Assembly: GCF_000003195.3 (NCBI RefSeq)
Contig: NC_012873.2
Span: 67,775,615-67,839,614, forward strand
Direction: 5' to 3'
Source of the DNA: Sorghum bicolor
Lineage: Eukaryota > Streptophyta > Magnoliopsida > Poales > Poaceae
Length of the DNA: 64,000 bases
Every line of letters begins with the position of its first letter. Positions within the stretch are counted from its first letter, which is position 1. Of this stretch, positions 34,867 through 46,689 are shown piece after piece. Made by a program: the position numbers and the translations under genes. The notes under the pieces are model-generated. The model made no database searches. It was given only the letters and a program-made list of their open reading frames with translations, and was not told where the DNA came from.

Positions 34867-36208
34867 CTAGTATAAGTAAATTGTTACTTTTATGATTTGT
34901 TATTATTTGTCTTTATATCATAATATTTTTATTTTTTTATCCTTGTCTTACTACAAACATGCTTGTAAATTGTTGACGTTAATTGTCTTTGTGTCAACAC
35001 AGCTCAAATTTTATCGAGTTTGTGGTTTTGTCTAACAGTTTTTTTTGTTATTCTCGAGAAGACAAAAATGTGTAGATTATGCCTGCATAAATTACAAGAA
35101 ACTAAAGCTAGCAATTTTTTTTTTTGAGGAGATGTGTAAACACGGTTTAGCCGCTATGATTAGTGGTGCGCGTGTGCCGTAGAGACAAGCAGGAAGATAT
35201 TTTGGCCGCAGCTGTTCCATCCTCCCATCCCGAAGACCAAAGGAGGAGACGCAAAGGAAAGGAAAAAGGGAAAAGTGGCAAGGGAAAGAAGGGTGGGCAG
35301 CAGAAGCAAAGCAACACCCCCCCCCGTGACCAGGTGATCTTTCCTCACTGACAGCGGGGAGGAGACGGAGGAGGAGCCTCTCTTCACTCGTCCAGTCATC
35401 AGTCAGGTCAGGTCCCCAATGCCTCCTCTCGCCCTCTCAAGCATCTCCCTACCTCCGTGTCCTGCTCCATCCATCCCCATCCCCAGGTTGGTTGCTGCTC
35501 GATTGGATTGGATCGCTCCACCAATCCATCCATCCATCCATCCATCTGTTTCCACCTGATTCTTCTCCTCGATCGGCCGCCTGCAGATCTGGGTCGCAAC
35601 CATCCCTCCCCTGCTCCCGGGCGTCGCAACAACAAGCGCCGATTCATTCAGTTACTGCTGCTGATACAGCTTCCAGTAGGCAACAATTCCATCCGTTTCT
35701 GATTGCTGCAGAGGGACGCACGGCAAACAGAGTTCTCAACTTTTCCAGGCAAGTTCGTTCAATCAGAGGAGGGAGGATTCAGAAATGCATGGTTTCCATC
35801 CATCTTTCCACGGAATGGGAATCCAAACTCTCGTCGATTTGGTATCTGATCCTTCTCCTTTCTTTGCTTTGCTCTGCTGCAGTGCGGGAGAGGTCCCCAA
35901 GCCGTCGTCTTTTTCTTGGCCGGCCCGGAGGAGCTCCTCTGCCGGATCGCTTTCCTTCCCCTTCGACGCTGCCGCAATGCCGCCAGCGTCATTATAAATC
36001 GGCAGCGCTGACCACATGGTACGCTCCCCCAAATGCTAGACTACTGTATGCGAAAGTTGCAATCTTTTTCTCGTTTCTCCTCGGCAACTTGCCAATTTGG
36101 TCGTCCTTGTTTACATCAGCAGCGGCGGCGGCGCAGCTGAACTGGACCCACCGGACGATGCTTTGCCCGAGATCCGGATGCTCATCCAGACATTCATCCC
36201 CCATCGCC

Positions 36209-38598
36209 ATGCGGATGCGCTGGCTCCTCCTCTGGGCGCTCGCCGCTTTCGCCCCCGCCCCCGCCCCCGCCCTCGCCGCCGGCGAGATGGGGTACACGCA
36301 TTGCGGCTGCGACGGCGGAGGAGGCGCCGGCGGGTTCTGGAGCCTGGACAACATCTTCAAGTGGCAGAAGGTGAGCGACCTGCTCATCGCGGCGGCCTAC
36401 TTCTCCATCCCGCTCGAGATCCTCTACTTCGTCGCGGGGCTCCGCCACCTGCTCCCGTTCCGGTGGGTGCTGGTCCAGTTCGGCGCCTTCATCGTGCTCT
36501 GCGGCCTCACCCACCTGCTGGCGGCCTTCACCTACGAGCCCCACCCGTTCATGGTCGTGCTGCTCCTCACCGCCGCCAAGTTCCTCACCGCGCTCGTCTC
36601 CTTCCTCACCGCCATCACGCTGCTCACGCTCATCCCGCAGCTGCTGCGCGTCAAGGTCCGCGAGAGCCTGCTCTGGATCAAGGCCCGCGAGCTCGACCGC
36701 GAGGTGGTGCTCATGAAGCGCCAGGAGGAGGCCAGCTGGCACGTCCGCATGCTCACCCAGGAGATCCGCCGCTCGCTCGATCGCCACACCGTGCTCTACA
36801 CCACGCTCATCGAGCTCTCCAGGGTGCTCGCGCTCAACAACTGCGCCGTCTGGATGCCCTCCGAGGACAAGTCCGGAATGTGCCTCACCCACGAGCTCCG
36901 CCGGGACAGCGACGATGATGGCGAGGCCGTCGTCGCCGCAGACGACGCGGACGTCCTCGAGGTCAAGGCCACCGACGGGGTCAAGCTGCTGCCGCCGGAC
37001 TCGGTCCTTGGGTCCGCCAGCGGGGGTGGCAAGGAGGGGACCGGCACCGTGGCCGCGATTCGGATGCCGATGCTCAAGGTCGCCGACTTCAAGGGTGGAA
37101 CGCCCGAGGTGATCAAGACGAGCTACGCCGTTCTGGTTCTGGTGCCGCCCAGTGACAGGAACTGGGCGCCGCACGAGCTGGAGATTGTCGAGGTGGTTGC
37201 CGATCAGGTGGCTGTCGCGCTCTCGCACGCCTCGCTGCTCGAGGAGTCACAGGCGATGCGCGACAGGCTGGCCGAGCAGAACCGCGAGCTGCTGCAGGCG
37301 AGGCGGGACGCGCTCATGGCGAACGAGGCCAGGGACGCATTCCAGCGCGTCATGAGCCAGGGAATGCGGAGGCCCATCCACTCCATCCAGGGACTGGTGT
37401 CCGTGGTGCAGGAGGAGGGCCTGACGTCTGAGCAGAAGCTCGTCGTCGATACTATGGCACGGACCGCAACCGTCGTCTCAACGCTCATCAACGATGTCAT
37501 GGAGATGTCCGCCGCCAACCAGGAGCGCTTTCCGTTGGAGACGAGGCCATTCCACCTGCACTCCATGATCAGGGATGCCGCCTGCGTTGCACGGTGTCTC
37601 TGTGACTTCAGGGGGTTTGGATTCGCGGTGCATGTCGAGAATGTGCTGCCGGACCTTGTCATTGGCGACGAGCGGAGGATTTTCCATGTCTTGTTGCACA
37701 TGGTTGGCAATCTGATTGGTCGAATCGATGTGGGAAATGTCACGTTCCGGGTTCGTGCTGATGATGAGGCGATGGAGGACCAGAGGTGGAATCCGTGGAG
37801 GCCAAGCTACTCCGGTGGGCACTCATCGGTCAAGTTTGTGATTGGGGTGAAGAGGCAGCAGAATGCTGACTCGCCAAGCTCGCTTGCACAGTTCTTGCGG
37901 AGGCCAAGGACCGAGGGGTTTGATCTCAGGCTCAGCTTCAGCATGTGCAGGAAGCTTGTGCAGGTATGTTAAAACCTTTATGCATGCCCTTTGCATTTTG
38001 TGCAGGCAGGAATGCTTAGAGACATTTGTGTTCAGTCGCTAATATTTTGCCTTGTGATGCTCTCTCTCAACAGATGATGCAAGGGAACATCTGGGCAATT
38101 CTCGACGGCCAAGGACTCCCTGAGAGCATGACCCTGGTCCTGAGATTCCAGCTTCAACCATCATTGGCGAGCTCCAGCCTCGGAGGGTCATTTGATCTGC
38201 AATACCCATCACCAACTAACCAAATAGCCGGGCTGAAGGTTCTGCTCATCGACGACGATGAAATCAACCTAGTCGTGGCTCGGAAGCTCCTGGAGAGGCT
38301 AGGCTGTACCGTTTCCTCGCTCCCCTCAGGCTCAGGATTCATGAACTCCGTCGGCCCTTCCTCTACCTCGTCCCAGCTCGTCATGGTTAACCTGGAGATG
38401 TCAACGATTAATCCCCTGGATGCTGCCTCGAGGATCAGGCAGTACAGGAGCTCGCACTGGCCCCTGGTGATGGCCATGACATCGGAGCAGAACGTGTGGG
38501 AGAAGTGCGCACAGTCGGGGATCAACGGCGTCCTGAAGAAGCCGCTTGTTCTGCAGGAAGTGAAAGAAGAGCTCACGCGGATTCTTCAGAACACATGA
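36209..38598 (+). CDS. ETR2: Subfamily-II ethylene receptor (ETR2-like), 2 exons
   Basis: An ER-membrane ethylene receptor. Exons are 36209-37963 and 38074-38598; phase closes to 759 residues. A hydrophobic leader (RWLLLWALAAF) marks subfamily II, and three ethylene-binding membrane helices follow. The copper ligands Cys98 and His102 lie in FGAFIVLCGLTH. Next come a GAF region (about 160-340), a histidine-kinase-like region and a receiver domain. The kinase His is missing: the H-box reads VMSQGMRRPIHS, with Gln384 where the phospho-His should be. The receiver keeps the acidic triad (Asp645-647) and LKKP, but the phospho-Asp position is Asn691 (LVMVNLEM). So His-Asp relay looks impossible, while ethylene binding should be intact. 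An in-frame ATG at 36158 is an alternative start, adding 17 residues. Rice has several ETR2-type genes and I cannot assign orthology between them. Confidence 0.95.
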
Positions 38599-39190
38599 TA
38601 CTTACAAATTATTGGTGGGTTCCTTTGCTGCCTGCCAAGAGCTCTGAACTCTGAAGTAGCCAAACATGGCGCCACCCTGACTGACGATGAATACGACCCC
38701 ACTGTCTAGCATAGCAGAAGAAAAAATTTACAGGCTCTCGGAATACATAGGCTGTCGAGGGTTTCTGGTGTCTTGCAGCACAATTGCTGGAATATGGCAA
38801 ATGGTAGTGAAATGGCAAATGCCGATGTGCCTTGGTGAGTCTATTCAGATGGGAATTGCGGTGGCCTGAGAATGAAGGAGAGTCTGATACTTAGTCCTTC
38901 ATAGAAACCTGGGTGGTGGTATATGTAATGGCCAGTAGTGGCAATAAGGCTGAAGTTTTGTAAGTTAGCTAACCTGGTTGTAAGGATCTAATGTAGGGAG
39001 TTCCACAATTGTATTTATCACCACCTTTTAGGAATGGAAGAATGACCCATTCACTGCCCTTATGAGCAGATTATTACTGATCTCCAGCCATTGCTGCTGG
39101 TAACCTGCTGGCGGAACAAGGGTTTCTATGGAATCGTAGAATATCTAAAAACACGGAAATAGAAAAACACAAGGTTGGATTTTTCCCCCG

Positions 39191-39213
39191 GGGGGGGGGG
39201 GGGGGGGGGGGGG
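39191..39213. repeat. Poly-G homopolymer
   Basis: A run of more than 20 Gs directly after CCCCC. Length is likely unreliable because such runs are hard to sequence. Confidence 0.85.
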
Positions 39214-40024
39214 GCGGGATTGGAAATGTAGGAAAGTTTCTATAGATCATTTGGATGCATAGGAAAGTTTCTAGGGAGCATTTGGATATAACATAGGAGA
39301 AACACATAAATTAGAAGAGAAAAATGTACACAGAGGAAAGTTTCTAAGATGTTAAACCTCATGTCAGATTTTCTCGAAACTTCCTATGAACGAAACCATT
39401 TCGTAAGAATTTTGTAGGATTTAATTAAGGATGGACAACCCTTTAATTTTACAATTCTATAAAATTCTACTTCTGTAGCGCAAACTCATCGTTGACTTGA
39501 GAGGTGTAGCATCAGCATGAGCATGAGATGAGACGCGAGCAGTGAGCAGAGGAGACGTGAATGGATCTCGAGTTGAGATTGAGAAGTGGGCATGGAATGG
39601 ATCGAGGTGGTGACGATGACGGATTTAGCAGGTACAGTAAGCACGAGGGCCGCGTTATCCGATCGATGATATTCATGCACACCTCGCAATCCATCACATG
39701 ACATTGATGCACGACGGAGTATCTTCCTTCCCATCCATAATCCAATTGCTTGAGCTTTCAGGTAGACCTCACCTCGCGATTCACATCACATGGAGATTAA
39801 TTACGATAGATACAGAGACGGGATGCATGCGTCACCAACCCAGCCCATAATCCCGTTGCCTGAGGGGAAGGTTGACTATCTGGTCAGTCCAGACACGATG
39901 CACTTAAATCGGGCACATGGGACCCACCACTCACCTGAAGATGATCTGTTTTTCACAAGAAGAAGGTGCAGAAGCATCTGTTGGTGCGCTGTTCCTGAAT
40001 TCATATATACCTTTTGCTACTATG

Positions 40025-40239
40025 TTCTTGTTTACCGTAGCACTTTCGTTTGTTTATGACAAATATTATTTAATTATGGACTAACTAAGATCAAAAGATT
40101 CGTCTCGTGATTTACAGCTAAACTGTGTAATTAGTTTTTGTTTTTATTTATATTTAATGTTTCATGCATGTGCCATAAGATTCGATGTGACAGAAAATCT
40201 TGAAAACTTTTTGGTTTTCAGGGTGAACTAAACAAGGCC
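40025..40239. mobile_element. GGCCTTG-family MITE, internally deleted
   Basis: The right end AACTAAACAAGGCC is intact. The left end survives only as CTTGTTTAC joined directly to GTAGCACTTTCG, so the sub-terminal block is missing. Landmarks TATGGACTAACTAAG and GATTCGTCTCGTG are present. Confidence 0.75.
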
Positions 40240-42142
40240 TATATACACAGGACTTGTTTGCAACCAGACTTTTTTTTTCTTGTTCCTACAGGGTTTTTTT
40301 TATGAAACAGAACTTTTTTTTTTGTAAAATTGAACCTATTCCTGTGAAATTCCTGTGCAAATAAGACTACAGTACAGGCCATACATTCAGTTAGGAAGCT
40401 CAAGTGGCATAATAATCCATTTAGTCCACAACTAATATAATTATTAGAAACGGCAGATACTTAGCTTGTTGGTAATATAAAAAATCTACAATTTTTAGTC
40501 TGATAAATCTGAAGCGCAGCTCATAGTACCATTGTACTATGTCACTGAAGCCGGCTGCAAGCTAAATAAATCTATACGTACATTGTACTCTTAGGAACGA
40601 AATATATTCTTCATCACTCTGGCCACAAACAAACAACAACTTTTCAACTACAAGGACAAATCAGTAGGTTCAACAACCTTTTCCAGAGAACTAGTACAAC
40701 ATCTTTGAATGTTTGAAACTAACATACAAACTCTGCTATTTTATAAATCCACTTGAATGGCCAAAAAAGGTCCCCAGATCCTCTGAAATCGGACGTTTGT
40801 CAGCATGTAAGGATATGATATAAATCTTGGCTGAACTACTGATGAGCTCATGTCATATATATAGTATATGTGGATGTCTGTCCCTTCCTGAATTTGAATG
40901 GTTTGAGGTGATGTAGAACTTTTTGTCAGGGACAATATTTGATCAGTTGGTTAAAAGATCGAACATGTCATCAACTCATCATCGGGGAAAAGAAATCTTG
41001 GCTACTGTGACACTATATTTGTGATCAGAATTGCAGCTTCAGATGGATCATCATAATTAACTGGATGCATGGGGGGTATATTGTCTGCTTCATGGCTAAA
41101 TTATAAAAAATAATACATATAATATATGAATTGTGAATAAAATTCTTATAGATGAAGCAGTTCCTCTATGCTCTGAATCTCTGAACCAGATTGTTCAGAG
41201 TCAGTTTAAATACTCTAAACTATCCTAGATTAAAAATGTGTGACACCATACTGCTAGTAGATTTCATAAACAATCCCCTCATAATACATGCTTGTCATCG
41301 ATCAGTTAATGCATAAGTAGCAAGAACATGCTTATGAACATTGAGCACTGAAAATGAGCCTTTAATTTGCTTTCCCTTTAATTTACAGGAAGAAAAACAA
41401 TGAAAATAGTTGTTTTAAACTTATTTTTTCTTAGGGTGTATGGGTGGAGATCTAGCCTTTGTATCAATAATAAATAGAATGTGCATGGTTTTGTGCTTTA
41501 TGTCAAGTTCTTTTTTAAAACTCGGTATCATCTCAATGTGATATCTTGAAAAGTTAATAAAAGAACTTCCTTTATGAAAAAAAAGGTTTTAGAATATAAC
41601 TATCGCTAATTTTCAGGAACTTGTGTATTCCCTAATGTATTCCAGTTAGTCATGAAAACTAGCAGAAAATTTCAGATATGCAGGTCGATCATTTTTCACT
41701 GAAACACAAGAATATCATTTATTTCTGCGGTCATGAAACATGAGAAATAAATCCAAACAAACAACGGCCTGAAGAATTAGCAGGAAAGAGCTTATTAGTT
41801 CAGAAGCGCCGACTAATTAATCTTCAGTATTGATACGTATCGTGAATGCATGTATTAGCAAAACTAATAAAAATTTCCTATGGATCAATGCAAATTGCTC
41901 ATTTTAAAGCATGCATTCACAAATCCTGCCAAGAAATCGTCTGTGGTTCTTTCTATAATTATTAATCCCTTAACTGATGGATCAAAAATCACTCCAAGTA
42001 ATCACTAAGCACCGAGAGGAAGTTAGATATATAGCTTAATTAGCGAGAAAGAAATGGCTGTAATATAAGAGAACCACGCGCACATATATATATATATACA
42101 TACACTGAAAGCACATGGAGCTGAATACTCGATCTCGTGAGG

Positions 42143-42724
42143 TCATGATCCTGCACTTCCAAGCCTGAGCTCCAAGTCCAGCTCCTCCCCTCCATCCCCT
42201 TCCTCGGCGATGGCGAAGTAGCCATCTTCTCGTACATCTCCGGCGGCCGCGCCACTGCCACGGCCGGCAGAACAGCAGTCACCGCGGCCGAACAGAGGCA
42301 GCAGCTCGTGCGGCTTCCGTTGGGCGTGCAACGCGCCGGCCGCCGGCCGAGTCGTCGTCGTAGCCTGTTGGGCGAACGCCAGAACGGGCGTCGTCGACGT
42401 CGTCATCGTCGAGCATGGCTGCTGGTCGTAGTCGTAGACACTGGCGGCGCCGGCGGACACTGCTGCTGGTCTGCCCCTGTGCCGACGGTGGACGTTCATG
42501 TGGCCGCCGAGCGCCTGCGCCGTCGGGAACCCCCTCCTGCAGAAGGTGCACTTGTACGGCTGCCTTGTTCCCTCGTCGTCATCGCCGCCACCGCCGCCGA
42601 TGGCGCGCTGCTGCTGCTTCGGCAGATCCTTGTTGTCGTCGGCCTCGCAGCTCGGGGACGACGCCGATGGCGACGCCCGTGCACCTGCACCCTCGTCGTC
42701 CTTCCTCTCTGGCCCCAACTCCAT
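42143..42724 (-). CDS. SUPERMAN-type C2H2 zinc-finger protein with EAR motif
   Basis: A plant-specific single-finger transcription repressor. It is intronless and 193 residues long. The zinc finger is at 57-81 ([20 protein letters not shown]) with Cys59, Cys62, His75 and His79, and the diagnostic QALGGH. The C-terminus carries an EAR repression motif, LDLELRL at about 182-188, which recruits TOPLESS-type corepressors in this family. The linker is Ala/Thr/Gly-rich. The layout (one finger near the N-terminus, EAR at the end) fits the SUPERMAN/RABBIT EARS/TAC1 group. I cannot choose between those names, nor say which organ it acts in. Confidence 0.93.
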   Translation of the reverse strand: MELGPERKDDEGAGARASPSASSPSCEADDNKDLPKQQQRAIGGGGGDDDEGTRQPYKCTFCRRGFPTAQALGGHMNVHRRHRGRPAAVSAGAASVYDYDQQPCSTMTTSTTPVLAFAQQATTTTRPAAGALHAQRKPHELLPLFGRGDCCSAGRGSGAAAGDVREDGYFAIAEEGDGGEELDLELRLGSAGS

Positions 42725-43293
42725 GTGCTTTATTAATTTGTGATGATCAGTTGTCAGAGTAGAGTCCGGAGAGCAAGGTATAGGGTTTAGCTAGCTAGGC
42801 TTGGTAATAATCTCTGAGGCTGCTACCTCGCTCGCTCTGCCGTCGTACGTGGAGACGACGACATGAGCAAGCAGAACGAAGCTACTTGTTGCTGCTAATT
42901 GGGGCCGGCCGGCCGAGGATCTAGTCTATCTGGTTCTCTGGTCATCAGATGCGAATGCGATGCAAATAGCTTAGCGCATATGATATGATATGGTCAAACA
43001 CGACAAAGAAACGCAAGACGGTGAGTATGATAATGGGGAGCTTAGTGTACATTGATGTGTGTGTTACTCTTGTTAAATGCTTCTTCTCGTCGTTCTGCCG
43101 GCCTCAAGCCCTAAACTGTTGTTGTTCATTTTTTTTTCTTTTGCAGTGAATTCAAGGTTTTTTTTTTATTTTGCAAAGAAAAAAAATGGACTTGTTTATA
43201 TTATAGTGAAATCAAGTTGTTCGGCTTGGCCTGCAGCTGGACTTGTTCTGAAACCAGCTCTTTGGTAAGATTGCGCTTGGATTTTATGGCTTG
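42725..43293. promoter_or_regulatory. Upstream region of the zinc-finger gene
   Basis: The 5' flank of the minus-strand gene. The first 150 bp or so probably hold the leader. No TATA box is obvious. Nothing else is recognised. Confidence 0.4.
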
Positions 43294-43536
43294 GGCGTTG
43301 TTTAGTTCCCTAAATATTTTGTAAAATTTTTCAGATTTCTCGTCACATCGAATCTTTAGACGTATGCATGAAGTATTAAATATAGATGAAAATAAAAACT
43401 AATTGCACAGTTTGGTCGGAATTGACGAGACGAATCTTTTGAGCCTAGTTAGTCCATAATTGGACAATATTTATCAAATACAAACAAAAGTGGTACTATT
43501 CTTATTTTGCAAAAAAAAATTTAAGTAAACAAGGCC
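43294..43536. mobile_element. GGCCTTGTTTAGTTC-family MITE
   Basis: 243 bp; the left end is GGCGTTGTTTAGTTCC and the right end GTAAACAAGGCC. The flanks TTG and TCG differ by one base, so the target duplication is blurred. Confidence 0.85.
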
Positions 43537-44106
43537 TCGGAGAAAAGTGCTTCGCCTTATGGCTTGACTTGTCTGCCCATGCATACGGCCCACTCTTAAT
43601 ACAGGCCTGCTACAGCCCGACCCGTTTATAGCTCAGTTGTGGGCTGGTGGCATGCCCATTATATATACTGGCACTCATCCTATTTGCAATAACAATTATT
43701 GATGTGGAATTTTAAGATAAGAAGAAAGCAAACTTTAGCATACCACAACTACAGATTGATTTTATCACTGTCGCTACTTTCACTGTCGTAACGATAGACT
43801 TGTACCACCGACGGTGGTATCGAGGATGCATTTGCTCTGCCACCTCGTGCAACATCATTGACTCGCCCAAGGTCAAGTAAATACTTGGTAGATGAACGCT
43901 GTGGGTGCTATATATGGAAGCCACTGCCGCCGGCCACCTTTGGCCCCGGCCTCTAGCCCTCCGTTTTTGGATAAATTCTCAGTCTAACGATGTGATCTAG
44001 CCAATTACACGTTTTATAAAAAAAACCACGAATTGGCCAATTACGCATTATATATTCTAGTGTGCTAGGGCAAAATTTGTCTATTTATTTCTGCCGTTTC
44101 AAAAAA

Positions 44107-44129
44107 GGGGGGGGGGGGGGGGGGGGGGG
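44107..44129. repeat. Poly-G homopolymer
   Basis: About 23 Gs after an A-run, similar to the run at 39191. It is flagged as a likely length-uncertain site. Confidence 0.85.
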
Positions 44130-44388
44130 CTAAAACCTGCTCGAGAAAAAAAAAATCGGCTGTTTCCATCTGCGTCCTGATCGAAGATTACTTTTGGCAT
44201 TCACAAATGTTGGAACGATGAGCCAGATAGAAATTCTAGTGGTTCTCTGAGGCTTGATTTGAAGAGATAGAGAGAGATACCGAGAGGACAGAACAGTTTC
44301 AGTTTCCTGCTATGCTGCTGGGGATGCTAAAGCCATGCTATTCTTTTCTCAGAGGCGCCAGTTGGGAAAAATTCTGCAACTCTGCAAG

Positions 44389-44631
44389 GGCCTTGTTTAG
44401 TTCCGAAATTATTTCGGATTTTGGTACTGTAGCACTTTCGTTTTTATTTGACAAATATTATCTAATTATGGACTAACTAGACTCAAAAGATTCATCTCGT
44501 GATTTACAGTCAAACTGTGTGATTAGTTTTTGTTTTTGTGTATATTTAATGCTTCATGCATGTGCCGCAAGATTCGATGTGACAGGGAATATTGAAAACT
44601 TTTTGAATTTCGGGGTGAACTAAACAAGGCC
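44389..44631. mobile_element. GGCCTTGTTTAGTTC-family MITE, TSD AAG
   Basis: A 243 bp full-length copy with the clean duplication AAG on both sides, in reverse orientation. Confidence 0.92.
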
Positions 44632-45023
44632 AAGGTGCTTGGATGTTCATCATCTGCATCTGTTCTACTATTGTTGAATGCAAATTTTGAGGTACAGGTG
44701 TTGAATGCAAATTGTTGCTCAATCTGTTTGTTTGGCTGATAAGCCAGGCTGAAAAGCATTGTGTACCATACTGTACCAAACATGTTATGTGTGCATTTTC
44801 TGAACTGATGCCTGAAGAGCAGAGCGTCCAAGCACACAAGAACTGTTCTAAGATTGACAGCAGTGACAATCATATGGAATCCAACGCTTAGCATCAGATG
44901 AACACAATCGTCGAGAAGGTAAAATGTGGCAAAAAAAAAAATGTTCCAGTGTAGGTACGTATATATTTACATCAAACTTAAGTGTCAGTCAAAGCAAATG
45001 AGTTAGTAGCAGGATTGGAACGA

Positions 45024-46689
45024 TCAGATCCTCCAGAGGTCGCCGCTGCTGTCGGCGCTGCTGGCGGTGGTTGCCCGGTCGGAGAAGTGCGGCGTGGCGT
45101 CGGCGGCGAGCATGTCCCGGTACGTCTTCCTGATGGCCCAGAGCGCCCTGCAGCAGTCGCTCATGGCGGGCCTGTCCTGTCGGACGGGTCCCATGCACCG
45201 GAACGCGAGCTCGAGCACCATCTCCAGCGCGCGTTCGGCCGCGGGCGTGCGGGCGAGGTGCGGGTCCAGCACGTCGGCGGAGGCGCCGCCGATGAACCTT
45301 CCCATGGCCCAGCGCGCGGTGAGGCGCTCCTTCATCTCGCGCTTGGTCTCGATGGGGCGGCGCGCCGAGGCGAGCTCCACCAGGAGCACGCCGAAGGAGT
45401 AGACGTCGCTGCGGTCCGTGAGCTGGCACGTCTTGAGGTACTCCGGGTCCAGGTACCCCGCCGTGCCCTTCACCTGGGTGGTCACGTGCGTCGCCTCCCC
45501 GGCGGCGCCGGCGCCCAGGCCGGCGCCGAGGCGCGCGAAGCCGAAATCGGCCACCTTGGCGCGCAGCGAGTCGGTGAGGAGGATGTTGGAGGACTTGATG
45601 TCGCGGTGGATGATGGGGTGGTCGGAGTACATGTGCAGGTACGTGACGGCGTGCGCGACGTCGATGGCGACGTCGAGACGCGTCCCGAAGTCCAGGAACC
45701 GCCCGTGGCACCCTGCTTGCATTGCATTGTGCTTGCGAGGTGAGCTTGGAGAGCAGAGCAGAGCAGCAATGGCAGGTGGTAGGAGCTAGCTAGCTTACTG
45801 TCGAGGTGCTCCCGGAGGGTGCCGTTGGGGACGTACTCGACGACGACGATGCGCTCCTCGCCGCACTCCATGTAGCCGTAGAAGCGCACAAGGCTCTGGT
45901 GCTCGATGCGCGCCATGATCTTGATCTCGCTCCGGAACTCCACGTCCACGTGAGGGTTCTGCATCCGCTGCCATCATTCATCCCCGGAATAGAATTTAAT
46001 TAAATCTATCGTTTTTCATCCGTCGATTGAAGAAGTCAGCAGGAAGCTTCGGTGGATTGACTGACCAGCTTGGCGCGCTTGACGGCGACGACGGTGCCGT
46101 CGGGGAGGACGCCCTTGTAGACGGCGCCGAAGCCGCCCTGCCCGATCTTGAGCGCCGGCGAGAAGTTGTTGGTGGCGCTGAGGATCTCCTCGATGGAGAA
46201 GACGGAGCTCTGGAACGACGGCCGTTGCTCCCTGCCGCTGCCGTGCCCACCGCCGCTGTACAGCCCGCGCGCAGAGGTCTTCGTCCCGGCGTACCCCGGC
46301 ACTGCCGCCATGGAACACGACCATCAACATCATCATCATCAGCAGCAGCAGCACGTAATTGATTGAAGGGCGAGAGTTGACTTACAAGGCGGCTTCTTAT
46401 CACCCGCCGGCACGGCGTCCCTGCTCCTCCGCTTTATGGACGACGACGCCGACGCGGTGGAGAGCGAGCTGAACCACACCCCGATGGAGCGGAACAGGGA
46501 CCTCAAGGAGGAGGAGGAGGAGGAGGAGGAGCCGCTTCTGCGGCCACGGCCTTCGCCGCTGTCGGACAGCGGGCGCGACCACGCCGGGCTCCGCGGCCAC
46601 CGCTCGTGCTCCGGCTTCCGCCTCCCCGACCCCGACCCCGACGACGACGACGACGGGGCCAAGGTCCCGCGTCGGTCGCGCCCGGCCAT
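45024..46689 (-). CDS. Receptor-like cytoplasmic kinase, CRCK type, 4 exons
   Basis: A calmodulin-binding receptor-like cytoplasmic kinase (RLCK-IV) by resemblance. Exons on the minus strand: 46689-46386, 46301-46066, 45967-45799 and 45712-45024; phases close to 465 residues. The N-terminal ~130 residues are Ser/Arg-rich with no signal peptide or membrane helix. The kinase begins at [14 protein letters not shown]. It has the Gly loop [12 protein letters not shown] (154-165), catalytic Lys176 (VAVKRAK), HRDIKSSN with Asp274, DFG at 292-294 (VADFGFARL), and activation-loop [10 protein letters not shown]. All catalytic residues are present, so it should be active. The phrase [12 protein letters not shown] and the tail [12 protein letters not shown] match Arabidopsis CRCK1-3. 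An in-frame ATG at 46788 would add 33 Arg/Gly-rich residues; I chose the later ATG because the extension looks non-conserved. Calmodulin binding is inferred from the family. Confidence 0.9.

Larger units (their letters stand above)
34250..36208. other. Upstream region and leader of the ethylene receptor gene
   Basis: It contains two MITEs (34473-34579 and 34624-34866). The stretch from about 35400 is GC-rich with CCATCCATCC repeats (about 35467-35545) and probably holds the promoter and 5' UTR of the receptor. The receptor reading frame stays open upstream from 35492, but that segment is Ser/Pro/Arg-rich and unlike the family. Confidence 0.55.
38599..42142. other. Intergenic region
   Basis: It starts with the receptor's 3' UTR. 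It holds a poly-G run at 39191-39213 and a truncated MITE at about 40025-40239. The rest is AT-rich, with short unsupported frames. A (TA)-rich stretch near 42085 abuts the zinc-finger gene's 3' side. Confidence 0.55.
43537..45023. other. Intergenic region with poly-G tract and a MITE
   Basis: It includes a poly-G run near 44107-44129 and the MITE at 44389-44631. The final part is the 3' UTR of the kinase gene. No gene was found. Confidence 0.5.

Noticed and set aside
36194..37228. 344-codon minus-strand frame opposite the ethylene receptor
   Set aside because: The product is Glu/Asp/Gly/His-rich with no domain and lies entirely over a well-supported plus-strand coding exon.
39191..44129. 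Poly-G tracts as regulatory G-quadruplexes
   Set aside because: Two simple homopolymers in intergenic DNA, of unreliable length; nothing ties them to a gene.
44982..45743. Plus-strand 253-codon frame over the kinase domain
   Set aside because: It is antisense to the kinase exon; the minus strand has [11 protein letters not shown] and the rest of the kinase.
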